This document shows positions 7,647 through 15,569 of a DNA stretch of 40,968 nucleotides, in pieces (the first letter of the stretch is position 1; each line of letters opens with the position of its first letter). Position numbers and translations under genes: made by a program. The DNA is taken from assembly GCF_001854805.1 (NCBI RefSeq), contig NZ_MBLO01000241.1, positions 1-40,968 of the forward strand. Reading direction: 5' to 3'. The notes beneath the pieces are model-generated. The model was not told the DNA's origin. It saw only the letters and a list, made by a program, of their open reading frames with translations, and searched no databases. Source of the stretch: Pseudofrankia coriaricola. GTDB lineage: Bacteria > Actinomycetota > Actinomycetes > Frankiales > Frankiaceae.

Positions 7647-8812
7647 GCGAACCAGCTGAGCGAGAGGACGCGCCGGCGCCTGCGTCGGCGACGATTCTGC
7701 TCGAGTCCTCGTCGCCCGAAACCCAGCCTCCAGAATCCCCGTCTTCAGAAGTCCAGCTGCTGGAGGTCCAGCTGCTGGAAGTCCAGCTGTCAGAAGTCCA
7801 GCTGTCAGAAGTCCAGCTGCCGGAAACCCCGCCGTCCGGGACGGAGCTGCCCGAGACGACGCCCGCGAGCTCGCCGTCGGCGGCGAGGTCCCGCCGGTCT
7901 CGGCGGATCATGGCTGCGCTCAGCATCGTCGCGCCCGCCGTGGGCGCGACGTGGCTCGGGACCCACCACGAGGAACTGCGGGCGGCCTTCCTGGCCTGCA
8001 AGCGGGCCGACGGCGAGTGGCTGCTGGTCGCGGTGGTGGCCGCGTGCGCGACCTACTTCGCCGCGGCGGCGAGCATGAAGGGCGCGGTGACGCGCAAGCT
8101 CCCGTTCGGCCAGCTGCTCGCCATCCAGATCGCCGCGATCCTGCCGAACGTGCTGGTGCCCGCCGGCATGGGCGTCGCCGCCCTGCAGACCCGTTACCTG
8201 CTCCGGCGCGGCCTGACGATGGCCGAAGCCGTCGCCTCGACCGCCGCGAACGCGACGGCCGGCGCGATCCCGCATGCCCTGATGTTCGTCGTGCTCCTGT
8301 TCGCCGGGGCGGTCCCGCTGCCGCACCTCGCGTTCGGCGGGAGTACTCGCTACTTCGTGGTCGCCACCGTGGCGGCGGCGTTCGTGGCGGCGTGCGTGCC
8401 CAAGGTCCGTCGGGCCGTCGGCCTGGGGGTACGCCGGCTCGTCGAGCACCGTGACCTGCTGGCCGGCTCGGGCAGCACCAGGCGGGCTGTGCTGCTGTGG
8501 GGAGGCTCGATCGCGATCCCGATGCTGCACGCCGCGACGCTGTGCGCGATCGCGGCCGCGCTGCACGCACCGCTCGGCCCTGGGAAGATCATCGTGGTCT
8601 ACCTGGTGGCGAGCGCGCTGTCGGCCGTCATCCCGTCGCCCGGTGGCTTCGGCGGGCTCGACGCCGCCCTGACCGCGCTGCTCACCGGCGCCGGCGTGCC
8701 CACCGCGACGGCGATCGCCGCCGTCCTCGGCTACCGCCTGCTCACCGCCTGGCTCCCGCTGGCCCCCTCCGCGGCCGTCTGCGGCGTCCTCATCCGCACC
8801 CGCGTCATCTGA
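7643..8812 (+). CDS. YbhN/LPG-synthase-TM family membrane protein (flippase-like)
   Basis: The 389-residue protein begins with an acidic, repeat-rich N-terminus of about 85 residues. About seven or eight hydrophobic helices follow, from about residue 91 to the end. Motifs such as ILPNVLVPAGMGVAALQTRYLLRRGL, SALSAVIPSPGGFGG and LGYRLLTAWLPL are typical of the lysylphosphatidylglycerol-synthase TM / UPF0104 family, which includes lipid flippases and polyprenol-linked transport proteins. The soluble aminoacyl-transfer domain of MprF is absent. It overlaps the mannosyltransferase gene by ATGA, so a role in moving or handling the mannolipid product is a reasonable inference. Five 15-bp repeats encode Glu-Val-Gln-Leu-rich units before the first helix. 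A 10-bp direct repeat (ATCTGACGAG, 8807-8826) spans the stop codon. Confidence 0.85.
   Translation: MSEPAEREDAPAPASATILLESSSPETQPPESPSSEVQLLEVQLLEVQLSEVQLSEVQLPETPPSGTELPETTPASSPSAARSRRSRRIMAALSIVAPAVGATWLGTHHEELRAAFLACKRADGEWLLVAVVAACATYFAAAASMKGAVTRKLPFGQLLAIQIAAILPNVLVPAGMGVAALQTRYLLRRGLTMAEAVASTAANATAGAIPHALMFVVLLFAGAVPLPHLAFGGSTRYFVVATVAAAFVAACVPKVRRAVGLGVRRLVEHRDLLAGSGSTRRAVLLWGGSIAIPMLHAATLCAIAAALHAPLGPGKIIVVYLVASALSAVIPSPGGFGGLDAALTALLTGAGVPTATAIAAVLGYRLLTAWLPLAPSAAVCGVLIRTRVI
7745..7819 (+). repeat. In-frame tandem repeat, five 15-bp units
   Basis: Five consecutive units of the form (TCAGAA or CTGGAR)GTCCAGCTG, each coding for a five-residue SEVQL/LEVQL unit. They lie in the cytoplasmic or disordered N-terminus of the membrane protein. 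The unit length keeps the frame if copies are gained or lost. Confidence 0.95.
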
Positions 8813-8879
8813 CGAGATCTGACGAGTTTGTGAGCCGGGCACAAGGCGGGTCCGCGCGCGGGGCCGGAGGGTCTGGGGC

Positions 8880-9827
8880 GTGAACGGGATCGACGCGCTG
8901 CTGACGGCCGGGGCCGGCCTGCTGGCCGGTGGCGTCAACGCGATCGCGGGCGGCGGTACGCTGATCGCCTTCCCCGCGCTGCTGGCCGCCGGGGTGCCGG
9001 CCGTCACCGCCAACATCACCTCATCGGTCGGGCTGGTCACCGGCTATGCGGGCGGCGCGCTGGGCTACCGGCGCGAGCTCGCCGGCCAGACGGCGCGGCT
9101 GCGTGCGCTCGGCCCGGCCGCGATCCTCGGTGGCGCCGTCGGCGCCGTGATCCTGCTGGTAACGCCCAAGGGCGCGTTCAAGGCGGCCGTCCCGTTCCTC
9201 GTCCTGCTCTCGTGCGCGCTGCTGGCCAGCCAGACGAAGCTCGCCGGCGTCGTCGCCCGCCGCCGTGCGGCCAGGACCACCGTTCCGGCGACGGTAGGGG
9301 CGCCTGCCACGGCCGACGCGGCGGCTCCGAGCACCCCGCCAGGTGGCCCCACGGCCGGCGCGGCGACGGCCACCGTGGAGACCACCGCCACTGTGGAGAC
9401 CACCGCCACTGTGGAGGCCGCCGCCGCCGAGGCCACCACGTCGGCGGCGGGCGCGCCCGCCGCGCATCCGGTCACCTGGCCCACGCGGGTCGGGATCTTC
9501 CTTGCCGGCGCCTACGGGTCGTACTTCGGGGCCGGTCTGGGCGTGCTGCTGCTCGGCGTGCTCGGGATCCTGCTGGTCGACGACCTACAGCGCACGAACG
9601 CGCTCAAGACGCTGCTGTCGTTCATCGTCAACATCGTCGGGGTACTGATCTTCCTCGCGAGCGCCCAGGTCGCCTGGGCCTTCGCCGGCATCCTCGTCGT
9701 CGCCTCGGCCGTCGGCGGCGTGCTCGGCGCCCGGGTCGCGCGCCTCCTGCCCGCCATGGTCCTGCGCGCCGGCGTCATCACCCTCGGCGTCGTCGTCGCG
9801 GTCGTCCTGTTCGTCCGCGGCTTCTGA
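8880..9827 (+). CDS. TauE/SafE-family anion permease
   Basis: The 315-residue membrane protein has the two-fold repeat of the sulfite exporter TauE/SafE family. The first half carries AGGVNAIAGGGTLIAFPALL, ANITSSVGLVTGYAGGALGYRREL and further helices. The second half carries GIFLAGAYGSYFGAGLGVLLLGVLGILL, LKTLLSFIVNIVGVLIFL and terminal helices. Members export sulfite, sulfoacetate or other small anions. The halves are separated by an Ala/Thr-rich insert of about 70 residues (about 125-198) with an 18-bp repeat, longer than usual for the loop. The GTG start has GGAGG nine bases upstream. It stands alone between the LPG-synthase-like gene and the convergent DUF779 gene. Substrate not determinable, though a sulfite-oxidase-fold enzyme lies nearby. 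Confidence 0.87.
   Translation: MNGIDALLTAGAGLLAGGVNAIAGGGTLIAFPALLAAGVPAVTANITSSVGLVTGYAGGALGYRRELAGQTARLRALGPAAILGGAVGAVILLVTPKGAFKAAVPFLVLLSCALLASQTKLAGVVARRRAARTTVPATVGAPATADAAAPSTPPGGPTAGAATATVETTATVETTATVEAAAAEATTSAAGAPAAHPVTWPTRVGIFLAGAYGSYFGAGLGVLLLGVLGILLVDDLQRTNALKTLLSFIVNIVGVLIFLASAQVAWAFAGILVVASAVGGVLGARVARLLPAMVLRAGVITLGVVVAVVLFVRGF
9369..9422 (+). repeat. In-frame tandem repeat, three 18-bp units
   Basis: Three units of GCCACYGTGGAGACCACC type encode ATVETT-like hexapeptides in the cytoplasmic loop insert of the TauE-type permease. Confidence 0.9.
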
Positions 9828-9833
9828 CTCTGA

Positions 9834-9849
9834 CGGCCGTCCCTGGCCG
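9834..9849. terminator. Candidate bidirectional terminator hairpin
   Basis: CGGCC-gtccct-GGCCG lies in the 24-bp gap between two convergent genes. There is no T-tract, so it is only a candidate. Confidence 0.35.
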
Positions 9850-9851
9850 GA

Positions 9852-10367
9852 TCACGAGCGGGGCCGGCGCGCGGGTTCAGGCTCCGCCAGCGGGCCGCGC
9901 TGAGGTGGCCCGCTGGCCTCGAGGGCCTCGGCCTCCTCGTCGGTGAACAGCCGGGACCTGGTCAGGAAGCGGTAGCCCTCGGGCGCCTCGAGGCTGAACC
10001 CGCCTCCGCGGCCGCGTACCAGGTCGATCGTCAGCCGGGTGTGCGCCCAGTACGCGAACTGGGCGCCGCCGATGTAAACCGGCACGGTGGTGCCGGAAGG
10101 CGCCGAGGCGGCGGCGACGCCGGGCGGGTCGGTGGAGCCGCCCCAGGCAGCCGGGTCGGCGAGGCACGCGGGGTCGTCGAGGTCGAGGACGCCGAGCAGG
10201 ACGTCGTCGGCGCCGACGAGGAACTCCCCAAGGAGGTAGCACATCGGCGACGACCCGTCGCAGCACCCGCCCGACTGGTGGATCATCAGTGGCCCGTGCG
10301 CGGAGGTCAGCGACCGCAGCATCGCCGCCGCCGCCGGCGTCGCGTCCACCCGCAGTACCTGACCCAT
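9852..10367 (-). CDS. DUF779 protein, partner of the aldehyde dehydrogenase
   Basis: The 171-residue protein matches the DUF779 family by its cysteine motif SGGCCDGSSPMCY (about residues 32-44), GEFLVGADDVLLG, a PVYIGGAQFAYWAHTRLTIDLVRGRGGGFSLEAPEGYRFLTRSRLF block and a short acidic tail. This family is very often encoded beside NAD-dependent aldehyde dehydrogenases of the AldA/ExaC type. Its biochemical role is not settled; the cysteines suggest metal binding or redox protection. ATG at 10367 is preferred over an earlier in-frame ATG (10430) because GGGAGG lies five bases upstream and family similarity starts at VLRVDATPAA. It follows the aldehyde dehydrogenase gene after 123 bp on the same strand, so it is probably co-transcribed. 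Confidence 0.85.
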   Translation of the reverse strand: MGQVLRVDATPAAAAMLRSLTSAHGPLMIHQSGGCCDGSSPMCYLLGEFLVGADDVLLGVLDLDDPACLADPAAWGGSTDPPGVAAASAPSGTTVPVYIGGAQFAYWAHTRLTIDLVRGRGGGFSLEAPEGYRFLTRSRLFTDEEAEALEASGPPQRGPLAEPEPARRPRS

Positions 10368-10490
10368 GGCGACCTCCCATGCCTCGCCGGCTCCGTGTTC
10401 CGGTCCCCGTCGGCCCCGCCCCGCGGTCATTGCCCGGAGCCGGCCGGGTCCTTGCGCACCGGCCGGCTCCGGGTGCCGGTGGTGGCGGAA

Positions 10491-12014
10491 CTAGAAGAAG
10501 CCCATCGCCTTCGGTGAGTAGGAGACGAGCAGGTTCTTCGTCTGCTGGTAGTGGTCGAGCATCGCGCGGTGGTTCTCCCGGCCGATCCCGGACTGCTTGT
10601 ATCCGCCGAACGCGGCGTGTGCCGGGTAAAGGTGGTAACAGTTCGTCCAGACGCGTCCGGCCCTGATCTCCCGGCCGGCGCGGTAGGCCGTGTTCTGGTC
10701 GCGCGTCCACACGCCGGCGCCCAGGCCGTAGAGCGTGTCGTTGGCGATCGTGATGGCGTCCGCGAAGTCGTCGAACGCCGTCACGGCGACGACCGGGCCG
10801 AAGATCTCCTCCTGGAAGATCCGCATCCCGTTGTCGCCGGAGAAGATCGTCGGCTGGATGTAGTAGCCGCCCGACAGGTCGCCGCCGAGCTCGGCGCGCT
10901 CGCCGCCGAGCACCACGCGGGCGCCCTCCTTCCTGCCGATGTCGATGTAGGAGAGGATCTTCTCCAGCTGGTCGGTGCTCGCCTGTGCGCCGATCATGGT
11001 GTCGGTGTCCAGCGGGTCGCCCTGACGGACGGCCTTGGTCCGAATCGCGGCCGCGTCGAGGAAGTCGTCGTACATCGAGCGCTGGATCAGCGCCCGGCTC
11101 GGGCAGGTGCACACCTCACCCTGGTTGAGGGCGAACATCGTGAAGCCCTCGAGCGCCTTGTCGTGGAAGTCGTCGTCGGCGGCGGCGACGTCGGCGAAGA
11201 AGATGTTCGGGCTCTTGCCGCCGAGTTCCAGGGTGACCGGGATGAGGTTCTGGCTGGCGTACTGCATGATCAGCCGGCCGGTGGTCGTCTCGCCGGTGAA
11301 AGCGATCTTCGCGATCCGCGACGACGAGGCGAGCGGCTTGCCGGCCTCGACGCCGAAGCCCTGCACGATGTTGAGGACGCCCGGTGGCACCAGGTCCTTG
11401 ATCAGGTCCCAGAGCACGTTGATGGACGCGGGTGTCTGCTCGGCGGGCTTGAGGACGACGGCGTTGCCGGCCGCGATGGCGGGCGCGAGCTTCCAGACGG
11501 CCATCAGGATCGGGAAGTTCCACGGGATGATCTGCCCGACGACGCCGAGCGGCTCGTGGAAGTGATAGGCGACGGTGTCCGCGTCGAGCTCGGACAGCGT
11601 GCCCTCCTGCGCGCGGATCGCGCCCGCGAAATAACGGAAGTGGTCGATCGCCAGCGGGATGTCGGCGGCGAGCGTCTCGCGGACCGGCTTGCCGTTGTCC
11701 CAGGTCTCCGCGACCGCCAGCCGCTCGAGGTTCTGCTCCATCCGGTCGGCGATCCGGTGCAGGACGAGCGCGCGCTCGGCGACCGAGGTGCGGCCCCAGG
11801 CGGGTGCGGCGGCGTGCGCGGCGTCCAGCGCGAGCTCGACGTCCTCGGCGGTCGAGCGGGCGACCTCGCAGAAGGTCTCGCCCGTGACCGGGGTCGGGTT
11901 CTCGAAGTACTGGCCGCGGACCGGCGGCGTGTAATCGCCACCGATGACATTGTCGTACCGCGACGCGTAGCTGACGGCGGATCCGGGTTGGCCTGGACGG
12001 GCAAAGACGGTCAT
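10491..12014 (-). CDS. NAD-dependent aldehyde dehydrogenase (AldA/ExaC type)
   Basis: The 507-residue enzyme oxidises an aldehyde, probably acetaldehyde or another short aldehyde, to the acid with NAD. The catalytic residues are visible: N in PWNFP (166), the general base E263 in [10 protein letters not shown], and nucleophile C302 in [17 protein letters not shown] (241-246) belongs to the cofactor site, [10 protein letters not shown] is the usual C-terminal motif, and the tail [15 protein letters not shown] is characteristic of this subfamily. ATG 12014 has GGAGG seven bases upstream; a long open frame continues upstream but it is antisense to the regulator gene. The DUF779 partner follows downstream. 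The divergent GAF regulator and the two inverted repeats between them suggest inducible control. Confidence 0.95.
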   Translation of the reverse strand: MTVFARPGQPGSAVSYASRYDNVIGGDYTPPVRGQYFENPTPVTGETFCEVARSTAEDVELALDAAHAAAPAWGRTSVAERALVLHRIADRMEQNLERLAVAETWDNGKPVRETLAADIPLAIDHFRYFAGAIRAQEGTLSELDADTVAYHFHEPLGVVGQIIPWNFPILMAVWKLAPAIAAGNAVVLKPAEQTPASINVLWDLIKDLVPPGVLNIVQGFGVEAGKPLASSSRIAKIAFTGETTTGRLIMQYASQNLIPVTLELGGKSPNIFFADVAAADDDFHDKALEGFTMFALNQGEVCTCPSRALIQRSMYDDFLDAAAIRTKAVRQGDPLDTDTMIGAQASTDQLEKILSYIDIGRKEGARVVLGGERAELGGDLSGGYYIQPTIFSGDNGMRIFQEEIFGPVVAVTAFDDFADAITIANDTLYGLGAGVWTRDQNTAYRAGREIRAGRVWTNCYHLYPAHAAFGGYKQSGIGRENHRAMLDHYQQTKNLLVSYSPKAMGFF

Positions 12015-12061
12015 CGCGCGCCCTCCTGGGTGGAGATCATCGAACGGTGAGGACGCTAGCC

Positions 12062-12088
12062 GCGGCAACGTTGCAAACCCGTTGCCGC
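12062..12088. promoter_or_regulatory. Inverted repeat with GCAAC/GTTGC half-sites
   Basis: GCGGCAACG (12062-12070) and CGTTGCCGC (12080-12088) form perfect 9-bp arms around nine bases. GCAACGTTGC at 12065-12074 is itself a 10-bp palindrome, giving three half-sites. It lies 48-74 bp upstream of the aldehyde dehydrogenase start and is a good operator candidate for the divergent regulator. Confidence 0.55.
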
Positions 12089-12114
12089 AGGTGTGCCCGC
12101 CGGCGGGCACACCT
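12089..12114. promoter_or_regulatory. Perfect 26-bp palindrome in the divergent promoter region
   Basis: The 13-base arm AGGTGTGCCCGCC is followed directly by its exact reverse complement. It abuts the neighbouring inverted repeat with no gap. It is in the 180-bp region between the divergent aldehyde dehydrogenase and GAF-regulator genes. A dimeric activator site is the simplest reading; a cruciform or RNA hairpin is also possible. Confidence 0.6.
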
Positions 12115-12194
12115 CGGTGCCAGAGGGCGCTGGCGCGCCGGTGTGCGCGGCGTAGTGTGACCTCCGTCATAGTGCTCTGGGTGGCGGGGTCGGC

Positions 12195-13517
12195 GTGGCG
12201 GAAGACATGGGGCGTGTCGCCCGGCGGGCGCGGGAGTCGCTGGCCGCCGGCGACGCCCTGCCCGCGGGCGCCGTCCGGGCGCTCGGGCGCTCGGTCCGGC
12301 GTGCCGTCGTCGACTCGTGGCGCCGGTCGTGCTCGTTCGGCGTCGACCCGGAGCGCAACATCCCACCCATCCGGCTCGCCGGCGACGAGCTGGCCGCCGC
12401 GCGTGCCGCGCACCCGCTCGCCGGTGTGCTGCCGCTGATCCGCGGCCTGCTCGGTGATGAGGCCGGCGCCGAGGAGCTGATCGTCGCCGTCAGCGACGCC
12501 CAGGGCACCCTGCTGTGGGTCGAGGGTGACCACGCGGTGCGCGGGCGTGCCGAGGACATGGGGTTCACGGCCGGTGCGGGCTGGGACGAGGCGCATGCCG
12601 GCACGAACGCGCCGGGGCTCGCGCTCGCGATCGACGGACGTGCCCAGGTGGCGGCGGCCGAGCACTGGGTGAGCACGGTGCGGTCGTGGAGCTGCTCGGC
12701 CAGTCCGGTCCACGACCCGGTCGACGGGCGGCTGATCGGCGCCGTCGACGTCACCGGCGACAGCCGCGCGGCCGAGCCGGCCGTGCTCGCGCTGATCTCC
12801 GCGACGGTCGCCGCCGCCGAGCGCGAGCTGCTCATCCAGCGCCTGAGGCACCCGAACCGCGGGGCCGCGGATGCCGAGCCCAGGTACGGCGACCCTCGGG
12901 GCACGGGCGGCCCGGCCGGCCGGGCCCCTGCCGGTCGGACGAGGCTCGAGGTGGTCTGCCCGGACGCGCCCGCGCTCGTCGTCGCGGGGCGTCGGATGGC
13001 GGTGACACCGCGGCACGCGGAGCTGCTCCTCCTGCTCGCCGAACATCCGGACGGGCTGAGGGCCGACGAGCTGGCCGCGGCGGTCGACGAGCGCGTGCTC
13101 GACCCGGTGACCGTGCGCGCCGAGATGTCCCGGCTGCGCCGCGTCATCGGGCCGGGCCTGGTCGACTCCAGGCCCTACCGCCTCGCCGGCCCGCTGGAGA
13201 CCGACGTCGCCGACCTGCGCCGTCTCCTGGCGGCCGGGGACCACGCCGGCGTGCTCGACCGCTGGCGGGGCCAACTGCTGCCTCGTTCGACGTCGCCCGG
13301 CGTCGCCGTGCTGCGCGACCGGCTGCGCGCCGAGGTCCGCGCCGGGCTGCTGCGCCGCCGCGACCCGGCTCTGCTGCTGCGGTGGGCCGAGGGCCCGGCC
13401 GGCGAGGACGACGTCGGCCTGTGGGCGGCCTGCTGGCACCTCCTCCCGCCCGGCCCCGACCGCGACCGCGCCGTCGCCCGCCTGACCATCCTCGACCGCG
13501 ACCTCGCCGCCCGCTGA
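12195..13517 (+). CDS. GAF-domain transcriptional regulator with winged helix and BTAD-like C-terminus
   Basis: A 440-residue regulator. Residues about 10-60 match the N-terminal element seen in AcoR-type activators ([18 protein letters not shown]). Residues about 85-215 form a GAF sensor ([56 protein letters not shown]). In AcoR this is followed by a sigma-54 AAA domain; here that is absent and residues about 250-335 form an OmpR/SARP-like winged helix ([33 protein letters not shown]). A BTAD-like segment follows ([29 protein letters not shown]). Actinobacteria often place such regulators beside aldehyde dehydrogenase/DUF779 pairs, consistent with sensing an aldehyde or alcohol. The GTG start at 12195 has a weak ribosome site; ATG 12207 is an alternative. 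Confidence 0.85.
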   Translation: MAEDMGRVARRARESLAAGDALPAGAVRALGRSVRRAVVDSWRRSCSFGVDPERNIPPIRLAGDELAAARAAHPLAGVLPLIRGLLGDEAGAEELIVAVSDAQGTLLWVEGDHAVRGRAEDMGFTAGAGWDEAHAGTNAPGLALAIDGRAQVAAAEHWVSTVRSWSCSASPVHDPVDGRLIGAVDVTGDSRAAEPAVLALISATVAAAERELLIQRLRHPNRGAADAEPRYGDPRGTGGPAGRAPAGRTRLEVVCPDAPALVVAGRRMAVTPRHAELLLLLAEHPDGLRADELAAAVDERVLDPVTVRAEMSRLRRVIGPGLVDSRPYRLAGPLETDVADLRRLLAAGDHAGVLDRWRGQLLPRSTSPGVAVLRDRLRAEVRAGLLRRRDPALLLRWAEGPAGEDDVGLWAACWHLLPPGPDRDRAVARLTILDRDLAAR

Positions 13518-13673
13518 CACGCGCGGACGACGCCTCGTGAGCTCCGGCCCGGCCCGCCGGATCTCGCGCCTCAGCCGTGGGCTGGGCGGTCGTGGGTCGG
13601 ATCACATCGCCGGTCGGCCTCTCGGGCGCGGTTGCGCGCCTGGCGCCGTCGGTGCCGTGGTACCTGTAGGCGT

Positions 13674-14270
13674 ATGGGGATCATCTCGCCCGGCTTCCAG
13701 GGCCGGCGTCGTTCCAGTCCGACGCTGCCCCCCGGCCAGTACCTCGAAGAGGACTTCCCGGTCCTGTCGGCCGGGCCGACGCCGCGCGTCCCGCTGGACC
13801 GGTGGCGGTTCACCATCACGACCGAGACCGGTGAGGAGTACGCGTGGACCTGGGACGAGCTCCAGGCCCTGCCTCAGGAGACGCCGACGGTCGACATCCA
13901 CTGCGTCACCCGCTGGTCGAAGCTGGGTACCGAATGGAAGGGCGTCTCGCTCGACGTCCTGTTCGCCGACGTCGAGACGGCCGCCGACTACACGATGATC
14001 CACTCCTACGGCGGTTACACCACGAACCTGCCGCTGGAGGACCTGCTCGACGGCCAGGCGTGGATCGTCCACACGTTCGATGGCGAGGACCTGGACCCGG
14101 AACACGGCGGCCCGGCCCGGCTCCTCGTCCCGCACCTGTACTTCTGGAAGTCGGCGAAGTGGGTTCGCGGCATCCAGCTCCTGGTCGAGGACTCGCCGGG
14201 CTTCTGGGAGGCCGCGGGCTACCACGACCGCGGCGATCCGTGGCTCGAGCAGCGCTACCAGGGCGACTGA
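13674..14270 (+). CDS. molybdopterin-dependent oxidoreductase, sulfite-oxidase fold
   Basis: The 198-residue protein is a compact sulfite-oxidase-fold molybdoenzyme. VDIHCVTRWSKLGTEWKGV carries C77, which would be the molybdenum ligand. HSYGGYTTNLPLEDLLDG, VPHLYFWKSAKWVRGIQLL and FWEAAGYHDRGDPW are typical of the small bacterial YedY-like/sulfite oxidase-like group. It lacks the dimerisation domain and haem domain of eukaryotic sulfite oxidase. No twin-arginine signal is visible at ATG 13674, and none appears in the upstream extension, so it is probably cytoplasmic. The next gene, 12 bp downstream, encodes a flavin reductase likely to be its electron partner. The substrate may be sulfite, methionine sulfoxide or another oxide. 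Start has a poor ribosome site. Confidence 0.88.
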   Translation: MGIISPGFQGRRRSSPTLPPGQYLEEDFPVLSAGPTPRVPLDRWRFTITTETGEEYAWTWDELQALPQETPTVDIHCVTRWSKLGTEWKGVSLDVLFADVETAADYTMIHSYGGYTTNLPLEDLLDGQAWIVHTFDGEDLDPEHGGPARLLVPHLYFWKSAKWVRGIQLLVEDSPGFWEAAGYHDRGDPWLEQRYQGD

Positions 14271-14282
14271 GGGGAAGGCCCT

Positions 14283-15044
14283 GTGACTGTCGGCCCGACC
14301 CGGGTCGCGACCCGGATGGCCTGGCGGGTTGGTCGGCTCGCCGAGGTCGTCGACGAGACGCCGACCGCCCGCACGCTCGTCCTAGACGTGCCCGGCTGGC
14401 CGGGGCACCTCGCCGGCCAGCGGGTCGACATCCGGCTGACCTCCGAGGACGGCTACCGCGCCTCGCGCGCCTACTCGCTCGCCGCCCCGGCCGACGGCGA
14501 CCGGGTGGAGGTCACCGTCCAGCGGGTGCCGGACGGTGAGGTGTCGCCCTACCTGACCGAGGTCCTCGCGGTGGGGGACCCGGTCGAGCTGCGCGGCCCG
14601 GTCGGTGGCTGGTTCGTCTGGGACCCGGCCAGCCCGCCCGACCCGGTCCTGCTCGTCGCCGGCGGCTCAGGGATCGTCCCGCTGATGGCGATGATCCGTG
14701 CTCGCCGCGCGGCGCGTAGCCGGGTCCCGTTCCGGCTGGTCTACTCGCTGCGCGGCCCCGGCGAGACGTACTACGCGGCCGAGCTGCGCGGCCGCGGCCC
14801 CGAGGACGGCGGCCTCGACGTCGCCTATGTCTACAGCCGGTCCGTCCCGGAAGGCTGGCGGACGCCACCCCACCGGATCACCGACGCGGACCTGGCCTCC
14901 GCCGGCTGGCCCGCCGAGTTCGCCCCCACCTGTTACGTCTGCGGCCCCACCGGCTTCGTCGAGACCGTGGCCGACCTCCTCGTCGCCCAGGGACACGACC
15001 CCGCCCGCGTCCGCACGGAACGCTTTGGCCCTACCGGCCGCTGA
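14283..15044 (+). CDS. FAD/NAD(P)-binding ferredoxin reductase-type oxidoreductase
   Basis: The 253-residue protein has the FNR-like fold. RASRAYSLAAP is the FAD-binding RxYS motif, VAGGSGIVPLMAM is the NAD(P) pyrophosphate loop, and CYVCGPTGFVE is the C-terminal nicotinamide motif. There is no 2Fe-2S domain, so electrons would pass directly between FAD and a partner. The GTG start follows GGGGAAGG and lies 12 bp after the molybdoenzyme gene. Together they probably form a two-protein system in which this subunit feeds or drains electrons from the molybdenum centre. This is the usual context for the pair in actinomycetes. Confidence 0.9.
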   Translation: MTVGPTRVATRMAWRVGRLAEVVDETPTARTLVLDVPGWPGHLAGQRVDIRLTSEDGYRASRAYSLAAPADGDRVEVTVQRVPDGEVSPYLTEVLAVGDPVELRGPVGGWFVWDPASPPDPVLLVAGGSGIVPLMAMIRARRAARSRVPFRLVYSLRGPGETYYAAELRGRGPEDGGLDVAYVYSRSVPEGWRTPPHRITDADLASAGWPAEFAPTCYVCGPTGFVETVADLLVAQGHDPARVRTERFGPTGR

Positions 15045-15226
15045 CGTCGCCCGGGGCGCCGGCCGGCGGGGCTGGCGAGAGGGCCTGCCGTCGGATTTCT
15101 TACCTGGAAGGTTCTTTACCGGTCCTTTCTCGATCGCCCGGCCCGGCCGTGCCTACGCTCCAGCCACCTTGCCGCGAACGGGACTGTGCACGCCCCCGGC
15201 AGTCAACTGGGAGGACGGGCGGCCAC

Positions 15227-15430
15227 ATGGCAAAGACCGGACGATCCGAGAACTGGCGCGCCGAGACGGCGTGCTTTCTCGTCGTCTTTATCGGGTTGCA
15301 GACGATCGCGATCCTGTTCGTCGAGGACAGCGAAAGCCTCTGGCAGGACGTCGTGGCCGCCGCTGTCGTCGCGGTGATCGCGCGCGGCGTGACATGGCTG
15401 GCCTTCGGCCGTCGCCGGGCACGCCCCTGA
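15227..15430 (+). CDS. small two-helix membrane protein
   Basis: A 67-residue protein with a polar start (MAKTGRSENWRAET), a first hydrophobic helix FLVVFIGLQTIAILFV, an acidic connector (EDSESLWQD), a second helix VVAAAVVAVIARGVTWLAF, and a basic end GRRRARP. GGGAGG lies upstream but with long spacing of about 12 bases. No family recognised. It stands alone between the flavin reductase and the O-methyltransferase. The 182 bp before it hold no other gene that I can support. Confidence 0.6.
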   Translation: MAKTGRSENWRAETACFLVVFIGLQTIAILFVEDSESLWQDVVAAAVVAVIARGVTWLAFGRRRARP

Positions 15431-15569
15431 GCGATGCATCCAGCGGCTCGTCGGGCCACGCGGTGGACGGCGGCGGTAATCACGCTGGAGATGTCCGAGG
15501 CGCCGGGGGAGAGTGGGACGCGAGGGCCGTGACGGGGACCGGCGAGGCGACTCGGGAAGGCAGGGCCGG

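Noticed and set aside
7745-7819. CRISPR-like array
   Set aside because: Units are 15 bp, contiguous without spacers, and in frame in a membrane protein gene.
12015-13520. N-terminal extension of the aldehyde dehydrogenase across the regulator gene
   Set aside because: The extension is antisense to the GAF regulator, lacks homology, and the ATG at 12014 has a good ribosome site and a proper family start.
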